Positions 17,100 through 26,895 are shown, numbered from the stretch's first letter. The stretch is 64,000 bases of DNA from Aquabacterium humicola (GCF_030167915.1 NZ_JARGNB010000001.1:868001-932000); one strand, 5' to 3'. Translations and numbers: made by a program. The notes: a model not told the origin generated them from the sequence alone.

Positions 17100-18259
17100 C
17101 GCCGCGCCGCGTCGACGATGGCGGCCAGCACGTCCGGCACCTTGGGCTGGGCCGTGTGGCGGTCGATCAGCTCGCCGGTGTCCCACCACACCGGCACCAG
17201 GTCGTGGCGGACGATGGCGCGCGTGATGCTCTGGGCCCAGGCCTTGCGGTAGGGCGCCATGCCCGGGTAGGCCGGCTTCACGTAGGCGCCGTACTCGCCC
17301 ACCAGCACCGCGACCCCGCGGTCCACGAAGTGCGCCTTCAGGCGGCGGAACTGCTCATCGGCCGCGGCTTCGCTGGCCCAGGCCTCGGTGGCGGCGGGGT
17401 CGGTGGCGCCGGCGCCCCACTGCCAGATCTTGCTGTCGCCGTTGAGCGTGAAGTTGTACGGATCGTAGAAGTGCACCTCCATGAACAGGCGGTTGGCGAT
17501 GCGGTCACTGGGCAGGGTGTTGTGGGCCAGCGTGTACGCCACGTTGGTCCAGTAGCCCTGCACGATCAGGTGGCGCGCGGCGTTGTTGCCGCCGGTGGCC
17601 CGCACCGTGTCCACGAAGGTCTGGTTGAAGCTGTTCTGCACCGCGGCGTACTCGGGCGTCGGCCCCTGCCAGGTGCCCTCCTGCCCCACCTCGTTCGTGC
17701 CGGCGAAGAGCAGCCGGTCGTCGAACTCCTGGAAGGCGCGGGCGATCTGGGCCCAGTACGTCGTGATGCGTGCGTTGATCGACGCCTGCTTGTCGTAGGT
17801 CGGGTGGTTCATCCACCCGCCGTCCCAGTGGATGTTGACGATGGCGTAGAGGCCTGCGTCGAGCGCGTGACCGACCACCTGCTTCACATGGGCCATCCAT
17901 GCCGCGCCGATCCGGCCCTGCACGTCGGCGTACTGGGTCCAAGCCACCGGAATGCGCACGCTGCGGAAGCCGGCCGCCTTGTAGGCCTGCATCAGCGCGC
18001 GCGTGGGCGGCGGATTGCCCCAGGACGTGGCCTCGGGAATCGCCTCCAGCGTGTTGCCCAGGTTGATGCCGGGCGACATCTCGCGCGAGATCTGCACGCT
18101 GGTCAGGTTGCGCATGCCCGCGCTGCCGACGGTGCCGGCGCCGGCCTCCGCCGGGCCCGCAGAGCCCGAGCCGTTGCCCGTGCCGCCGCAGCCGGACATC
18201 AGGCCGCCCAGCGCGAGCGGTGCCGTGCCCACGAGGATGGAAAAGCGTCGTCTCTCCAC
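17096..18259 (-). CDS. GH5 endo-glucanase/xyloglucanase, putative lipoprotein
   Basis: Protein of 387 residues. The N-terminus carries a signal with a possible lipobox at LMSGC (Cys24), then a Gly/Ser/Ala-rich linker to about residue 50, then a GH5 barrel beginning INLGNTLEA. The acid/base Glu190 is in GTNE and the nucleophile Glu322 in VGEYGAY. It would cut beta-1,4-glucan or xyloglucan chains at the cell surface. The start is GTG at 18259. Its stop overlaps the GH3 start (ATGA). It follows the TonB receptor gene on the same strand, the usual order for a surface glycan-capture system. The GH5 subfamily is not assigned. Confidence 0.87.
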   Translation of the reverse strand: MERRRFSILVGTAPLALGGLMSGCGGTGNGSGSAGPAEAGAGTVGSAGMRNLTSVQISREMSPGINLGNTLEAIPEATSWGNPPPTRALMQAYKAAGFRSVRIPVAWTQYADVQGRIGAAWMAHVKQVVGHALDAGLYAIVNIHWDGGWMNHPTYDKQASINARITTYWAQIARAFQEFDDRLLFAGTNEVGQEGTWQGPTPEYAAVQNSFNQTFVDTVRATGGNNAARHLIVQGYWTNVAYTLAHNTLPSDRIANRLFMEVHFYDPYNFTLNGDSKIWQWGAGATDPAATEAWASEAAADEQFRRLKAHFVDRGVAVLVGEYGAYVKPAYPGMAPYRKAWAQSITRAIVRHDLVPVWWDTGELIDRHTAQPKVPDVLAAIVDAARR

Positions 18260-18295
18260 TGATCTCTCGAAGTATCAAGCCCGACGGCATGTTAG

Positions 18296-18308
18296 TTCGA
18301 GCGTCGAA
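18296..18308. promoter_or_regulatory. Inverted repeat upstream of GH5, candidate operator
   Basis: TTCGA-GCG-TCGAA forms a 5+5 inverted repeat about 37 bases before the GH5 start codon. It sits in the 135-base gap between the TonB receptor and GH5 genes, in a locally AT-richer stretch. It could bind the LacI or ROK regulator encoded downstream. This is based on symmetry and position only. Confidence 0.3.
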
Positions 18309-18394
18309 TGAATCAACTGCGTGCAAACACCTAGCCTGCGTTCCGGACGTCGGCGGGTCGATGATCGGCCCCGGGCAAGGGGGCCGGCCCCGGG

Positions 18395-21157
18395 TCAACG
18401 GAGGGCGTAGCTCACGCTCAGGTAGAACGATCGACCGCGCGGATCGGCGTAGGTCGGGTCGTAGCCGGCCAGGAAGTAGTAGGCCTGGTTCGAGAACGGC
18501 GGCGCCTTGTCGGCCAGGTTCAGGATGCCCGCGCGCAGCTTGAGCTGCTTGTTGACGCTCCAGCTGCCCGTCAGGTCCCACAGCGAGTAGGCCGACACCT
18601 TCCGCGACGGCAGCAGCTTGTCGCTCACCGGGTCGTAGGTCGTGTTCTGGTCGGTGTAGCCGGACGAGTACTGGTTCGCCAGCGTCAGCGAGACGGGGCC
18701 CCGGTCCCAGCCGAACGACAGCCGGTGCCGCCAGCGCTGGATGACCTGGTCGTTGAGGAACACGCCGAGGTTGCTGCGGTACGGCTCCAGCGGGCCGAAC
18801 TGGCGGTCGTACTTCAGCACCACGGTGCCGTTCAGCGCCGCGCTGAAGCGGCCCGCGGCCGTCATGTCGCCGCGCCACTCGGCGCCGAGGTCGACGCCGG
18901 CGGTCTTCAGCCGGCCCTGGTTCTCCTTGCGCAGCAGGATGTTGGTGATGAAGCCGTCGGCATCGCGCTCGATGTAGGTGCCGTTGTACTTCTCGGGGCT
19001 CTCGACGATCACCTGCTCGCCCAGCGTGCTGATCACGTCCTTCTTGTCGATCGCCCACCAGTCGATGCTGACGTTCAAGGTACGCGTCGCCTCGAATACC
19101 AGGCCCAGCGAGACCTGCTGCGACTTCTCCGGCTTCAGGTCCGGATTGCTGCGCCGCTCGACCGGCCACTGGTCGGTGCACAGGTCGATCGATCCCTCCT
19201 GCGCGACGCACTGCGGGTCGGTGAGGAAGCTCGACGCCGAGCCGAAGGTCGTCGGCCGCTTCAGGTCGGCCAGCGACGGCGCCCGGAAGCCGGTGTTCGC
19301 CGACGCCCGCACCAGCAGCGCCTTCGACGGCTGCCAGCGCAGGCCGACCTTGGGGTTGGTGGTGCTGCCGACCTGGCTGTAGCGGTCGTGGCGGATCGCG
19401 AACTGCGCCTCCAGCGACTTCGTGAACGGCGCGACCAGCTCGGCATACACGCCGCGCACCTGGCGGCTGTCGCGCGTGGCGACGATGCCTTCGACGTCGC
19501 CCGAGGCCGAGCGGTCGCCGGCGATGTTGTTCGACAGCAGCAGCGCCGACGGCGTGAAGCTGGTCGTCTCGCGGCGCAGCTCGCCGCCGACCGCCAGCGC
19601 CAGGTCGCCGCCGGCGAGCTGCCCGATCGCCTTCGACAGCTTCAGGTCGACCGCCTCGGTGATGCCCTTGGACTTGCGCGCCTCGTCGTTCACCTTGATC
19701 TGCGCGAGGCGCTCCAGGCCCTCGGCCGACGAGGTGCCGAACGGATTGATCACCCCGCTGCGCACGGCCGCATTGAACTCGTTGAAGAGCACGTAGCCGT
19801 CGACGTACTTGTCCACCGCCCGGTTCTCCGCGCGGCTCAGCGCGGTGTCGTAGTCCCAGCCGGCCACGGTGCCGACCGCGCCGACCACCAGCCGCTGCGC
19901 CTCGCTGGTCACTTCGTTGGTACGGTTGCCCGCCTCGGTCATGCGGTAGCGGATGCCGCTGAACGTGCCGTTGGGGTTCTGCGCCACCAGCACCGAGCGG
20001 TACGGGTCGGGCAGCAGGCTGACGGGCAGGTTGCGGATGCGGATCGGGTTCGGGCTCAGCCGGTAGTCGGTCTTGGCCTGCGCCTGCACGACTTCGGCGA
20101 ACAGCTGGTGGTCGGACGCCAGCTGCCAGGTCGCGCGGCCGACGAAACCGATCTTCTCGGCCTCGGGATAGATCTCGGTGTCCTGCATGTAGTCGTAGCT
20201 GCAGGCGAGCGGGCCGCCCGGCCCCTGCGGCGCATGCACGGTGGCCGGCGGGTTGCAGCCGGGCGCCGACGGGTTCAGCCGCGTGCGCGTGGTGCCGGCC
20301 GGCAGCACGCCGGCGGCGATCAGCGCGTTGCGCTGCGCGCTCGAGATGTCGATGTTCGCCGGCCAGGTGTTCGACGACATCAGCGCCGGCAGTGTGCTGG
20401 CCAGCGCGCGTTCGGCCACCCAGTCGCGCTGCGTCGAGCGCAGGCTGTCGAGCTTCTGCACGTCGATCACGCCGAAGACGTTGAAGCGGTCGCTGGCGAG
20501 ATCGCCGAAGCCGGCGGACAGCGTCGCGGTCTTCTTGCCGGCGCCGCCGTGCTGGGTGTCCGCGAAGGACGCCGCCACCTCGACGCCGCGCCAGTCCTTG
20601 CGCGTGATGAAGTTGATGACGCCGCCGATCGCGTCGGTGCCATAGATCGCCGAAGCGCCGTCCTTCAGCACCTCGACGCGCGCGATCGCGCCGGCGGGAA
20701 TGTTGTTCAGGTCGACGCCCGCGTTGTCGCCGGGCGACGCGAAGTTCGCGAGCCGCCGCCCGTTCAGCAGCACCAGCGTCGACGACACGCCGATGCCGCG
20801 CAGGTTCGCGCCGTTGAAGCCGCGCTGGCCCGAGGTGCCGTCGGTGATGCTGACGCCGTCGGACAGCGGCGCGGTGTTCGCGCTGATCGTCTTCAGCAGC
20901 TCGGCCGCGGTGGTCGCGCCGGTGCGGTCGATGTCCTCGCGCTTGAGCACCTGCACGGGCAGCGCGGTCTCGCCGTCGATGCGCTTGATCGACGAGCCCG
21001 TCACTTCGACGCGCTGCGGCCCGGCCTCCTGCGCGTGCGCGGCGGTCGCCGCCATCGCACAGGCCAGCAGCATCGCGGCCTGCGACGCGGGACGAAGCGG
21101 CCAGCGGCCGCGGTGGAGGGCGAGGCGGCCGGCGGCCGTAGAGGAATGCATGCGCAT
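18395..21157 (-). CDS. TonB-dependent outer-membrane receptor
   Basis: Protein of 920 residues. It has a signal peptide ending near AHAQ (about 43), a short TonB-box-like start (RVEVTGSSI), a plug domain (about 60-175, with LNGRRLA and NNIPAGAIARVEVLKDGASAIYG-type core) and a 22-strand-type barrel to the C-terminus. It belongs to the large-receptor class used for oligosaccharide uptake rather than the typical siderophore group. It is the first gene of the minus-strand hydrolase run, so import of hemicellulose fragments is the likely job. It is also divergent from the cyanophycinase gene, leaving a role in polymer-fragment uptake for that system possible. Confidence 0.9.
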   Translation of the reverse strand: MRMHSSTAAGRLALHRGRWPLRPASQAAMLLACAMAATAAHAQEAGPQRVEVTGSSIKRIDGETALPVQVLKREDIDRTGATTAAELLKTISANTAPLSDGVSITDGTSGQRGFNGANLRGIGVSSTLVLLNGRRLANFASPGDNAGVDLNNIPAGAIARVEVLKDGASAIYGTDAIGGVINFITRKDWRGVEVAASFADTQHGGAGKKTATLSAGFGDLASDRFNVFGVIDVQKLDSLRSTQRDWVAERALASTLPALMSSNTWPANIDISSAQRNALIAAGVLPAGTTRTRLNPSAPGCNPPATVHAPQGPGGPLACSYDYMQDTEIYPEAEKIGFVGRATWQLASDHQLFAEVVQAQAKTDYRLSPNPIRIRNLPVSLLPDPYRSVLVAQNPNGTFSGIRYRMTEAGNRTNEVTSEAQRLVVGAVGTVAGWDYDTALSRAENRAVDKYVDGYVLFNEFNAAVRSGVINPFGTSSAEGLERLAQIKVNDEARKSKGITEAVDLKLSKAIGQLAGGDLALAVGGELRRETTSFTPSALLLSNNIAGDRSASGDVEGIVATRDSRQVRGVYAELVAPFTKSLEAQFAIRHDRYSQVGSTTNPKVGLRWQPSKALLVRASANTGFRAPSLADLKRPTTFGSASSFLTDPQCVAQEGSIDLCTDQWPVERRSNPDLKPEKSQQVSLGLVFEATRTLNVSIDWWAIDKKDVISTLGEQVIVESPEKYNGTYIERDADGFITNILLRKENQGRLKTAGVDLGAEWRGDMTAAGRFSAALNGTVVLKYDRQFGPLEPYRSNLGVFLNDQVIQRWRHRLSFGWDRGPVSLTLANQYSSGYTDQNTTYDPVSDKLLPSRKVSAYSLWDLTGSWSVNKQLKLRAGILNLADKAPPFSNQAYYFLAGYDPTYADPRGRSFYLSVSYALR

Positions 21158-21453
21158 GGGGGTCCTGCCGTGGGTTGGGAATCGACTGGCGGCGGACTCT
21201 ACGAACGGCGCTGTCCGGCGGTAACCGGGTGCACACCGAGCCGTCGCCGCATGAAAAGTCGTCGTCGCTTTCGCGAAAACAGCATCGCCGGCGCACCACC
21301 CGACGCGACCCGCCGCTTCACCGCAGGCGACACGCAGTTGCCGCGATCGGTCATCGCGCCAGCAGTCGCGGGGGAACCCGGTGCTGTCGCGCGGCCGGCG
21401 CTGGCAGCATCGCGGCCCGTTGGCCTTGTCAGGCCGCTTTGCCCCCCCGACCG
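21158..21453. promoter_or_regulatory. Divergent promoter region between TonB receptor and cyanophycinase genes
   Basis: About 296 bases without a convincing gene. It contains the perfect palindrome TTTCGCGAAA at 21269-21278 within a small AT-richer patch, in a position suited to an operator for the receptor gene (start 21157) or the cyanophycinase gene (start 21454). No clear -35/-10 pair was identified. Confidence 0.4.
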
Positions 21454-22716
21454 ATGACCTTCCTGTCCACCCGCCGCGTTTGGTTCGCGATGCTGCTCGC
21501 GCTGCTCACCAGCGCCTGTGCACTGGCCCAGTCCGACCCATCGAAGCCGGCCGGAGTTGCGGTGCCGATCGGCGGCGCGCTGAAGGTCGACAACGATGCC
21601 GTCTGGTCGCGCCTGGTGCAGCTGACCGGCGGCCCGGGCTCGCGCTGGGTGGTCTTCGCGACGGCCGCCGGCAACCCGGAGAAGTCCGGCGCGCAGATCG
21701 CCGACGCACTGAAGCGCCGCGGCGCGGACGTGCAGGTGATCCCGGTGGCCCCGCGCCTGAAGGGCATCGACCTCGACGCCGAGACGAAGAACCCGCGCTG
21801 GATCGACGCGGTGCGCGCCGCGCGCGGCGTGTACTTCTCCGGCGGCGCGCAGGAGCGCATCGTCGATACGCTGCAGCCGGGCGGCCGGCCCACACCGCTG
21901 CTGCAGGCGGTGTGGGACGTCTACCGCGGCGGCGGCGTGGTGGCCGGCAGCTCGGCCGGTGCCGCCATCATGAGCACGCTGATGTTCCGCGACGCGCAGG
22001 ACGTGATGCGCGTGATGAAGGGCGCGCTCGCCGAGGGCCGGCAGATCGACCGCGGCCTCGGCTTCGTCGGCCCCGATCTCTTCGTCGACCAGCACTTCCT
22101 CAAGCGTGGACGCGTCGGTCGCCTGCTGGCGCTGATGGACGCCAAGGGCTACCGGCTGGGCCTGGGCGTCGACGAGGACTCCGCGGCCATCATCCGCGGC
22201 GACGAGGTCGAGGTGATCGGCGCGAAGGGCGCGCTGCTGGCCGACCTGTCCGAGGCCACCAGCGACCGCGCCCTCGGCGCCTTCAACCTGCGCGGCGCGA
22301 AGCTGAGCTACCTCGATCGCGGCGACCGCGTGAACCTGAGGACACGGGTCGTGACGCCCTCGCCGCAGAAGGCGGCGGACCTGCGCATCGACCCGAACGC
22401 GCCCGGCTTCAAGCCCTACTTCCCCCGCGTGCCCTACCCGCTGGACATGCTCGGCGACACGACGATCGCCAACGCGATGGCGCAGCTGCTGGACAGCCCC
22501 GAGCGCGAGCTGCGCGGGCTGGCGTTCGACGCGCGGCCGCCGGCCGACGATCCGCAGCCGGCGCTCGGCTTCGAGTTCCGCCTCTACAAGGGCGCCGACA
22601 CGCTGGGCTGGTTCACCGGCAGCTTCGGCGGCGAGGACTACACCGTCGCCAACCTGTACCTCGACGTGCTGCCGGTGCGCGTGCAGCAGCCGCTGCACCG
22701 GCCGTGGACACGTTGA
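21454..22716 (+). CDS. Exported cyanophycinase (peptidase family S51)
   Basis: Protein of 420 residues. A signal peptide (hydrophobic 9-24, cleavage near ALAQ at 25/26, with Cys21 as an alternative lipid site) is followed by a cyanophycinase domain. The nucleophile Ser167 lies in GSSAGA, with FSGGAQ near 129 and LFVDQHF downstream as further family motifs. Cyanophycinases cut multi-L-arginyl-poly-L-aspartate to beta-Asp-Arg dipeptides. The signal peptide shows that this one works outside the cytoplasm, on polymer from other cells. It is first in a co-oriented set with an amino-acid ABC importer and a dipeptide-hydrolase candidate. The C-terminal 100 residues extend beyond the small intracellular enzymes. 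Confidence 0.9.
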   Translation: MTFLSTRRVWFAMLLALLTSACALAQSDPSKPAGVAVPIGGALKVDNDAVWSRLVQLTGGPGSRWVVFATAAGNPEKSGAQIADALKRRGADVQVIPVAPRLKGIDLDAETKNPRWIDAVRAARGVYFSGGAQERIVDTLQPGGRPTPLLQAVWDVYRGGGVVAGSSAGAAIMSTLMFRDAQDVMRVMKGALAEGRQIDRGLGFVGPDLFVDQHFLKRGRVGRLLALMDAKGYRLGLGVDEDSAAIIRGDEVEVIGAKGALLADLSEATSDRALGAFNLRGAKLSYLDRGDRVNLRTRVVTPSPQKAADLRIDPNAPGFKPYFPRVPYPLDMLGDTTIANAMAQLLDSPERELRGLAFDARPPADDPQPALGFEFRLYKGADTLGWFTGSFGGEDYTVANLYLDVLPVRVQQPLHRPWTR

Positions 22717-22754
22717 ACCCGCCCCCCTGCCTTCCTGAACCACCGGAGACCCCG

Positions 22755-23543
22755 ATGACCCAACGCCGCCCCCTCGTCAAGATCCTGCTGGCCGGCGCCG
22801 TGCTGCTGGCCGGCAGCGCGTTCGCCCAGCCGTCCAAGCTGCGCCTCGGCGTCGAAGGCGCCTACCCGCCCTTCTCCGAGGTCGGCCCCGACGGCAAGCT
22901 CAAGGGCTTCGACATCGACATCGCGATGGCGCTGTGCGCGGAGATGAAGGTCGAGTGCACGCTGGTGCAGCAGGACTTCGACGGCATGATCCCGGCGCTG
23001 AACGCGAAGAAGTTCGACGCCATCGTCGCGTCGCTGTCGATCACCGACGAGCGCAAGAAGGCCGTGGCCTTCAGCGACAAGTACTACAAGACGCCCAACC
23101 GCATGATCGTGCGCAGCGCGGCGAACCTCACCGTCAGCCCCGAGGGGCTGAAGGGCAAGCGCATCGGCGTGCAGCGCGCGTCGATCAACGACCGCTTCGC
23201 GACCGACACCTTCAAGGGCAGCGAGATCGTGCGTTACGCCAAGCAGGACGAGATCTACCTCGACCTCGCCGCGGGGCGGCTCGACGCGACGCTGGTCGAC
23301 GCGGTGGCCGCCGATGCCGGCTTCCTGAAGAAGCCGCAGGGCAAGGGCTTCGCCTTCGCCGGGCCGGCGTACGTCGAGCCGGCCTACTTCGGCCATGGCG
23401 CGGGCATCGCGGTGCGCAAGACCGACACCGAGCTGGTGCAGCGCCTGAACCGCGCGATCGCGGCGATCCGCTCCAACGGCACCTACCAGCGCATCCAGGA
23501 CAAGTACTTCGACTTCGACATCTACGGCGAGGCGTCGAAGTGA
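22755..23543 (+). CDS. Polar amino-acid/dipeptide ABC transporter, periplasmic binding protein
   Basis: Protein of 262 residues of the family-3 solute-binding proteins (HisJ/ArtJ/LAO type). A Sec signal peptide cleaves near AFAQ (25). The fold motifs EGAYPPFSE, GFDIDIA and DFDGMIPAL, and the ligand-contact region ASLSITDERKKAVAFSD, are present. These proteins bind basic or polar amino acids. It lies 38 bases after the cyanophycinase gene, so the natural ligand is likely beta-Asp-Arg or arginine from the polymer. Two permease genes follow. Confidence 0.9.
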   Translation: MTQRRPLVKILLAGAVLLAGSAFAQPSKLRLGVEGAYPPFSEVGPDGKLKGFDIDIAMALCAEMKVECTLVQQDFDGMIPALNAKKFDAIVASLSITDERKKAVAFSDKYYKTPNRMIVRSAANLTVSPEGLKGKRIGVQRASINDRFATDTFKGSEIVRYAKQDEIYLDLAAGRLDATLVDAVAADAGFLKKPQGKGFAFAGPAYVEPAYFGHGAGIAVRKTDTELVQRLNRAIAAIRSNGTYQRIQDKYFDFDIYGEASK

Positions 23544-23576
23544 CGCGACGCGCGGCCTGAGTCCCCGGACGACGAG

Positions 23577-24263
23577 ATGCTGCACGGCTACGGTTTCGCC
23601 CTGCTCGAAGGCGCCGCGATGACGCTGGCGGTGGCGCTGTGCGCGCTGGCCATCGCGCTGGCGTTCGGCATCGCCGGCGCCAGCGCCGCGCTGTCGCGCC
23701 ACCGCGCCGCGCGCGCGCTCGCCGCCGCGTACACGACGGCGATCCGCGCGGTGCCCGACCTCGTGCTGATGCTGCTGGTGTTCTACGGCGGCCAGATGCT
23801 GGTCAATGACCTGGCCGAGCGCGCCGGGCGCGAACCGGTCGACGTCGACCCCTTCGTCGCCGGCGTCGCGACGATCGGCTTCGTCTTCGGCGCCTACCTC
23901 AGCGAGACCTTCCGCGGCGCCTTCCTGGCGGTGCCGCCCGGCCAGGCCGAGGCGGCACGCGCCTTCGGCTTCACGCGCTGGCAGGTCTTCGCGCGGGTGG
24001 TCGCGCCGCAGATGCTGCGCCACGCGCTGCCGCCGCTGGCCAACAACTGGCTGGTGCTGCTCAAGAGCACGGCGATCGTCTCGGTGATCGGCCTGACCGA
24101 CCTGATGCACCGCGCCGGCCTGGCCGCCGGCGCGACGCGCGAGCCGTTCCTGTTCTATGCCGCGGCGGCGCTGGTGTACCTGGGCTTCACGACACTGTCC
24201 GAGGCCGGCTTCGCGCTGCTGCGCAGGCGGCTCGCGGTCGGCACGCGGCGCACCGACTTCTAA
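23577..24263 (+). CDS. ABC transporter permease, polar amino-acid family (HisQ/ArtQ-like)
   Basis: Protein of 228 residues with about five membrane segments. The cytoplasmic EAA loop is at 118-140 (GQAEAARAFGFTRWQVF). It pairs with the next gene product to form the inner-membrane channel of a family-3 amino-acid importer. It lies 33 bases after the binding protein and 6 bases before the second permease, in a clear operon arrangement. Confidence 0.9.
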   Translation: MLHGYGFALLEGAAMTLAVALCALAIALAFGIAGASAALSRHRAARALAAAYTTAIRAVPDLVLMLLVFYGGQMLVNDLAERAGREPVDVDPFVAGVATIGFVFGAYLSETFRGAFLAVPPGQAEAARAFGFTRWQVFARVVAPQMLRHALPPLANNWLVLLKSTAIVSVIGLTDLMHRAGLAAGATREPFLFYAAAALVYLGFTTLSEAGFALLRRRLAVGTRRTDF

Positions 24264-24269
24264 CCCCCC

Positions 24270-24953
24270 ATGGACGCGGTTCTTCAAAACCTGCCGCTGT
24301 ACGCCAGCGGCCTGTGGACCACGCTGCGCCTGCTGGTCGCGGCGCTGGTGCTGGGCCTCGCGGCGGCGATCCCGCTGGCCGTGCTGCGCTCGCTGCCCTC
24401 GCCGTGGTGCAGCGCGCCGGTGCAGGCCTTCACCTACGTGATCCGCGGCACGCCGATGCTGGTGCAGCTGTTCCTGCTGTACTACGGGCTGGCGCAGTTC
24501 GAGACGGTGCGCGAGAGCGTGCTGTGGCCCTGGCTCAGCTCGGCCTGGTTCTGCGCGATCGCCGCCTTCGCGATCAACACCTGCGCCTACACCACCGAGA
24601 TGCTGCACGGCGCGATCCGCGCGCTGCCCGCCGGCGAGATCGAGGCCGGGCTGGCGTTCGGCATGTCGCGCGGCGTGCTGCTGCGGCGCGTGGTGCTGCC
24701 GTCGGCGCTGCGCCGCTCGCTGCCGGCCTACGGCAACGAGGTGGTGATGATGCTGCACGGCACCTCGCTGGCCAGCGTCGTCACGCTGCTCGACCTGACC
24801 GGCGCCGCGCGCGAGGTCAACTCGCGGCACTACCTGCCCTTTCCCGCCTTCCTCACCGCGGCGCTGATCTACCTGCTGCTGACGATGGTGCTCGTCGCCG
24901 CCTTCCGCGCCGCCGAGCGCCGCTGGCTGCTGCCCACGCAGCCCGGCCGCTGA
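24270..24953 (+). CDS. ABC transporter permease, polar amino-acid family (HisM/ArtM-like)
   Basis: Protein of 227 residues with about five membrane helices. It has the characteristic IRGTPMLVQLFLLYYG stretch and an EAA loop containing GEIEAGLAFGMSRG. It is the second channel subunit of the importer. Only 6 bases separate it from its partner, and 20 bases separate it from the zinc hydrolase gene that follows. Confidence 0.92.
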   Translation: MDAVLQNLPLYASGLWTTLRLLVAALVLGLAAAIPLAVLRSLPSPWCSAPVQAFTYVIRGTPMLVQLFLLYYGLAQFETVRESVLWPWLSSAWFCAIAAFAINTCAYTTEMLHGAIRALPAGEIEAGLAFGMSRGVLLRRVVLPSALRRSLPAYGNEVVMMLHGTSLASVVTLLDLTGAAREVNSRHYLPFPAFLTAALIYLLLTMVLVAAFRAAERRWLLPTQPGR

Positions 24954-24973
24954 GGCGCCGCCGCCCTCCTTCC

Positions 24974-26104
24974 ATGCTGATCCGCCACCATCCACTCCCC
25001 TGCGACGCCCCGGGCACGCAACGCCAGCTGCAGTCGCTGCACTTCGAACCCACCGGGCCGGCATCCGACGCGCCGCCGAAGGTCTACATCCAGGCCTCCC
25101 TGCACGCCGACGAGGTGCCGGCGATGCTCGTCGCGCACCACCTGCGCGAACGCCTCGCCGCCGCCGAGGCCGAAGGGCGCCTGGCCGCCGAGATCACGCT
25201 GGTGCCGATGGCCAACCCGATCGGGCTGTCGCAGCGCCTGCTGCACGGCGCGCAGGGCCGCTTCGACCTGGCCAGCGGCGAGAACTTCAACCGGCATTTC
25301 GCCGACCTCGGCGCGGTGGCCGTGGCCGCCGCGATGGCCGCGGACCTGGCGCACGACCCGCTGCCGCCGCTGCGCCGCGCGCTGCGCCAGGCGGCGGACG
25401 CGCTGCCGGCGCCGACCGAGCTGCAGGCGCTGCGGCGCACGCTGCTGGGCCTGGCCATCGACGCGGACATCGTGCTCGACCTGCACTGCGACAACGAAGC
25501 GGTGCTGCACCTGTACAGCCCGCAGGCGCGCTGGGACGATGCCGAGCCGCTGGCTCGACTGCTCGGCGCCGAGCTGGCGCTGCTGGCGGCCCGTTCCGGC
25601 GGCGATCCGTTCGACGAGGCCTGCTCGTCGCCCTGGCAGGCGGCGGCCGACGCCTGGGCGCAGCGCGGCGGTGCGCCGGTTCGCTGGCCGGGCCTCGCGG
25701 TGACTGTCGAGCTGCGCGGCGAGGCCGACGTCGCCGATGCGCTGGCGCGGCACGACGCCGACGCGCTGATGCGCTTCCTGGCGCACTGCGGCTGCCTCGT
25801 CGGCGACGATGCGGCGCTGCCGCCGCTCAAGCGCGCGCCGCGGCCGCTCGCCGGCTCGATCCCGGTGCTCGCGCCGACCGGCGGCGTGCTGGTGTTCCGC
25901 AGCGAGGTGGGCGACCAGCTCGCCGCCGGCGACACGATCGCCGAGCTCGTCTGTCCGCTGCGCGGCCTCGTGACGCCGGTCACCAGCCCGGTCGACGGCC
26001 TGTTGTACGCCCGCGACCATCGCCGCTACGTGCCCGCCGGCGCGCGCATCGCGAAGGTCGCCGGCACCGAGGCGCGCCGCCACGGCGCGCTGCTCTCCGC
26101 ATGA
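24974..26104 (+). CDS. Zinc hydrolase of the succinylglutamate desuccinylase/aspartoacylase family (candidate beta-Asp-Arg dipeptidase, CphZ-like)
   Basis: Protein of 376 residues, M14-like. Zinc ligands are His44 and Glu47 (ASLHADE) and His171 (DLHCDNE); the catalytic Glu is Glu246 (VTVELRGE); a substrate-binding NFNRHF lies at 104-109. A C-terminal biotinyl/lipoyl-like beta domain (about 290-365) completes the family layout. There is no signal peptide, so it acts in the cytoplasm. It sits between the permease and ATPase genes of the importer and downstream of a cyanophycinase. Its best role is therefore splitting imported beta-Asp-Arg into aspartate and arginine, as known for CphZ-type members. 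Succinylglutamate desuccinylase (AstE) or a general N-acyl deacylase are alternatives; the specific activity is inference from context. Confidence 0.85.
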   Translation: MLIRHHPLPCDAPGTQRQLQSLHFEPTGPASDAPPKVYIQASLHADEVPAMLVAHHLRERLAAAEAEGRLAAEITLVPMANPIGLSQRLLHGAQGRFDLASGENFNRHFADLGAVAVAAAMAADLAHDPLPPLRRALRQAADALPAPTELQALRRTLLGLAIDADIVLDLHCDNEAVLHLYSPQARWDDAEPLARLLGAELALLAARSGGDPFDEACSSPWQAAADAWAQRGGAPVRWPGLAVTVELRGEADVADALARHDADALMRFLAHCGCLVGDDAALPPLKRAPRPLAGSIPVLAPTGGVLVFRSEVGDQLAAGDTIAELVCPLRGLVTPVTSPVDGLLYARDHRRYVPAGARIAKVAGTEARRHGALLSA

Positions 26105-26124
26105 ACCGCAAGGACAATCGCCGC

Positions 26125-26895
<771 letters not shown>

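Noticed and set aside
18361-18394. Hairpin downstream of the TonB receptor stop
   Set aside because: A 6-base GGCCCC/GGGGCC stem is present, but in DNA this GC-rich such stems occur by chance and there is no T-run.
22638-25064. Long minus-strand open frame opposite the importer genes
   Set aside because: Low-complexity antisense reading; the plus strand shows complete transporter families with ribosome sites.
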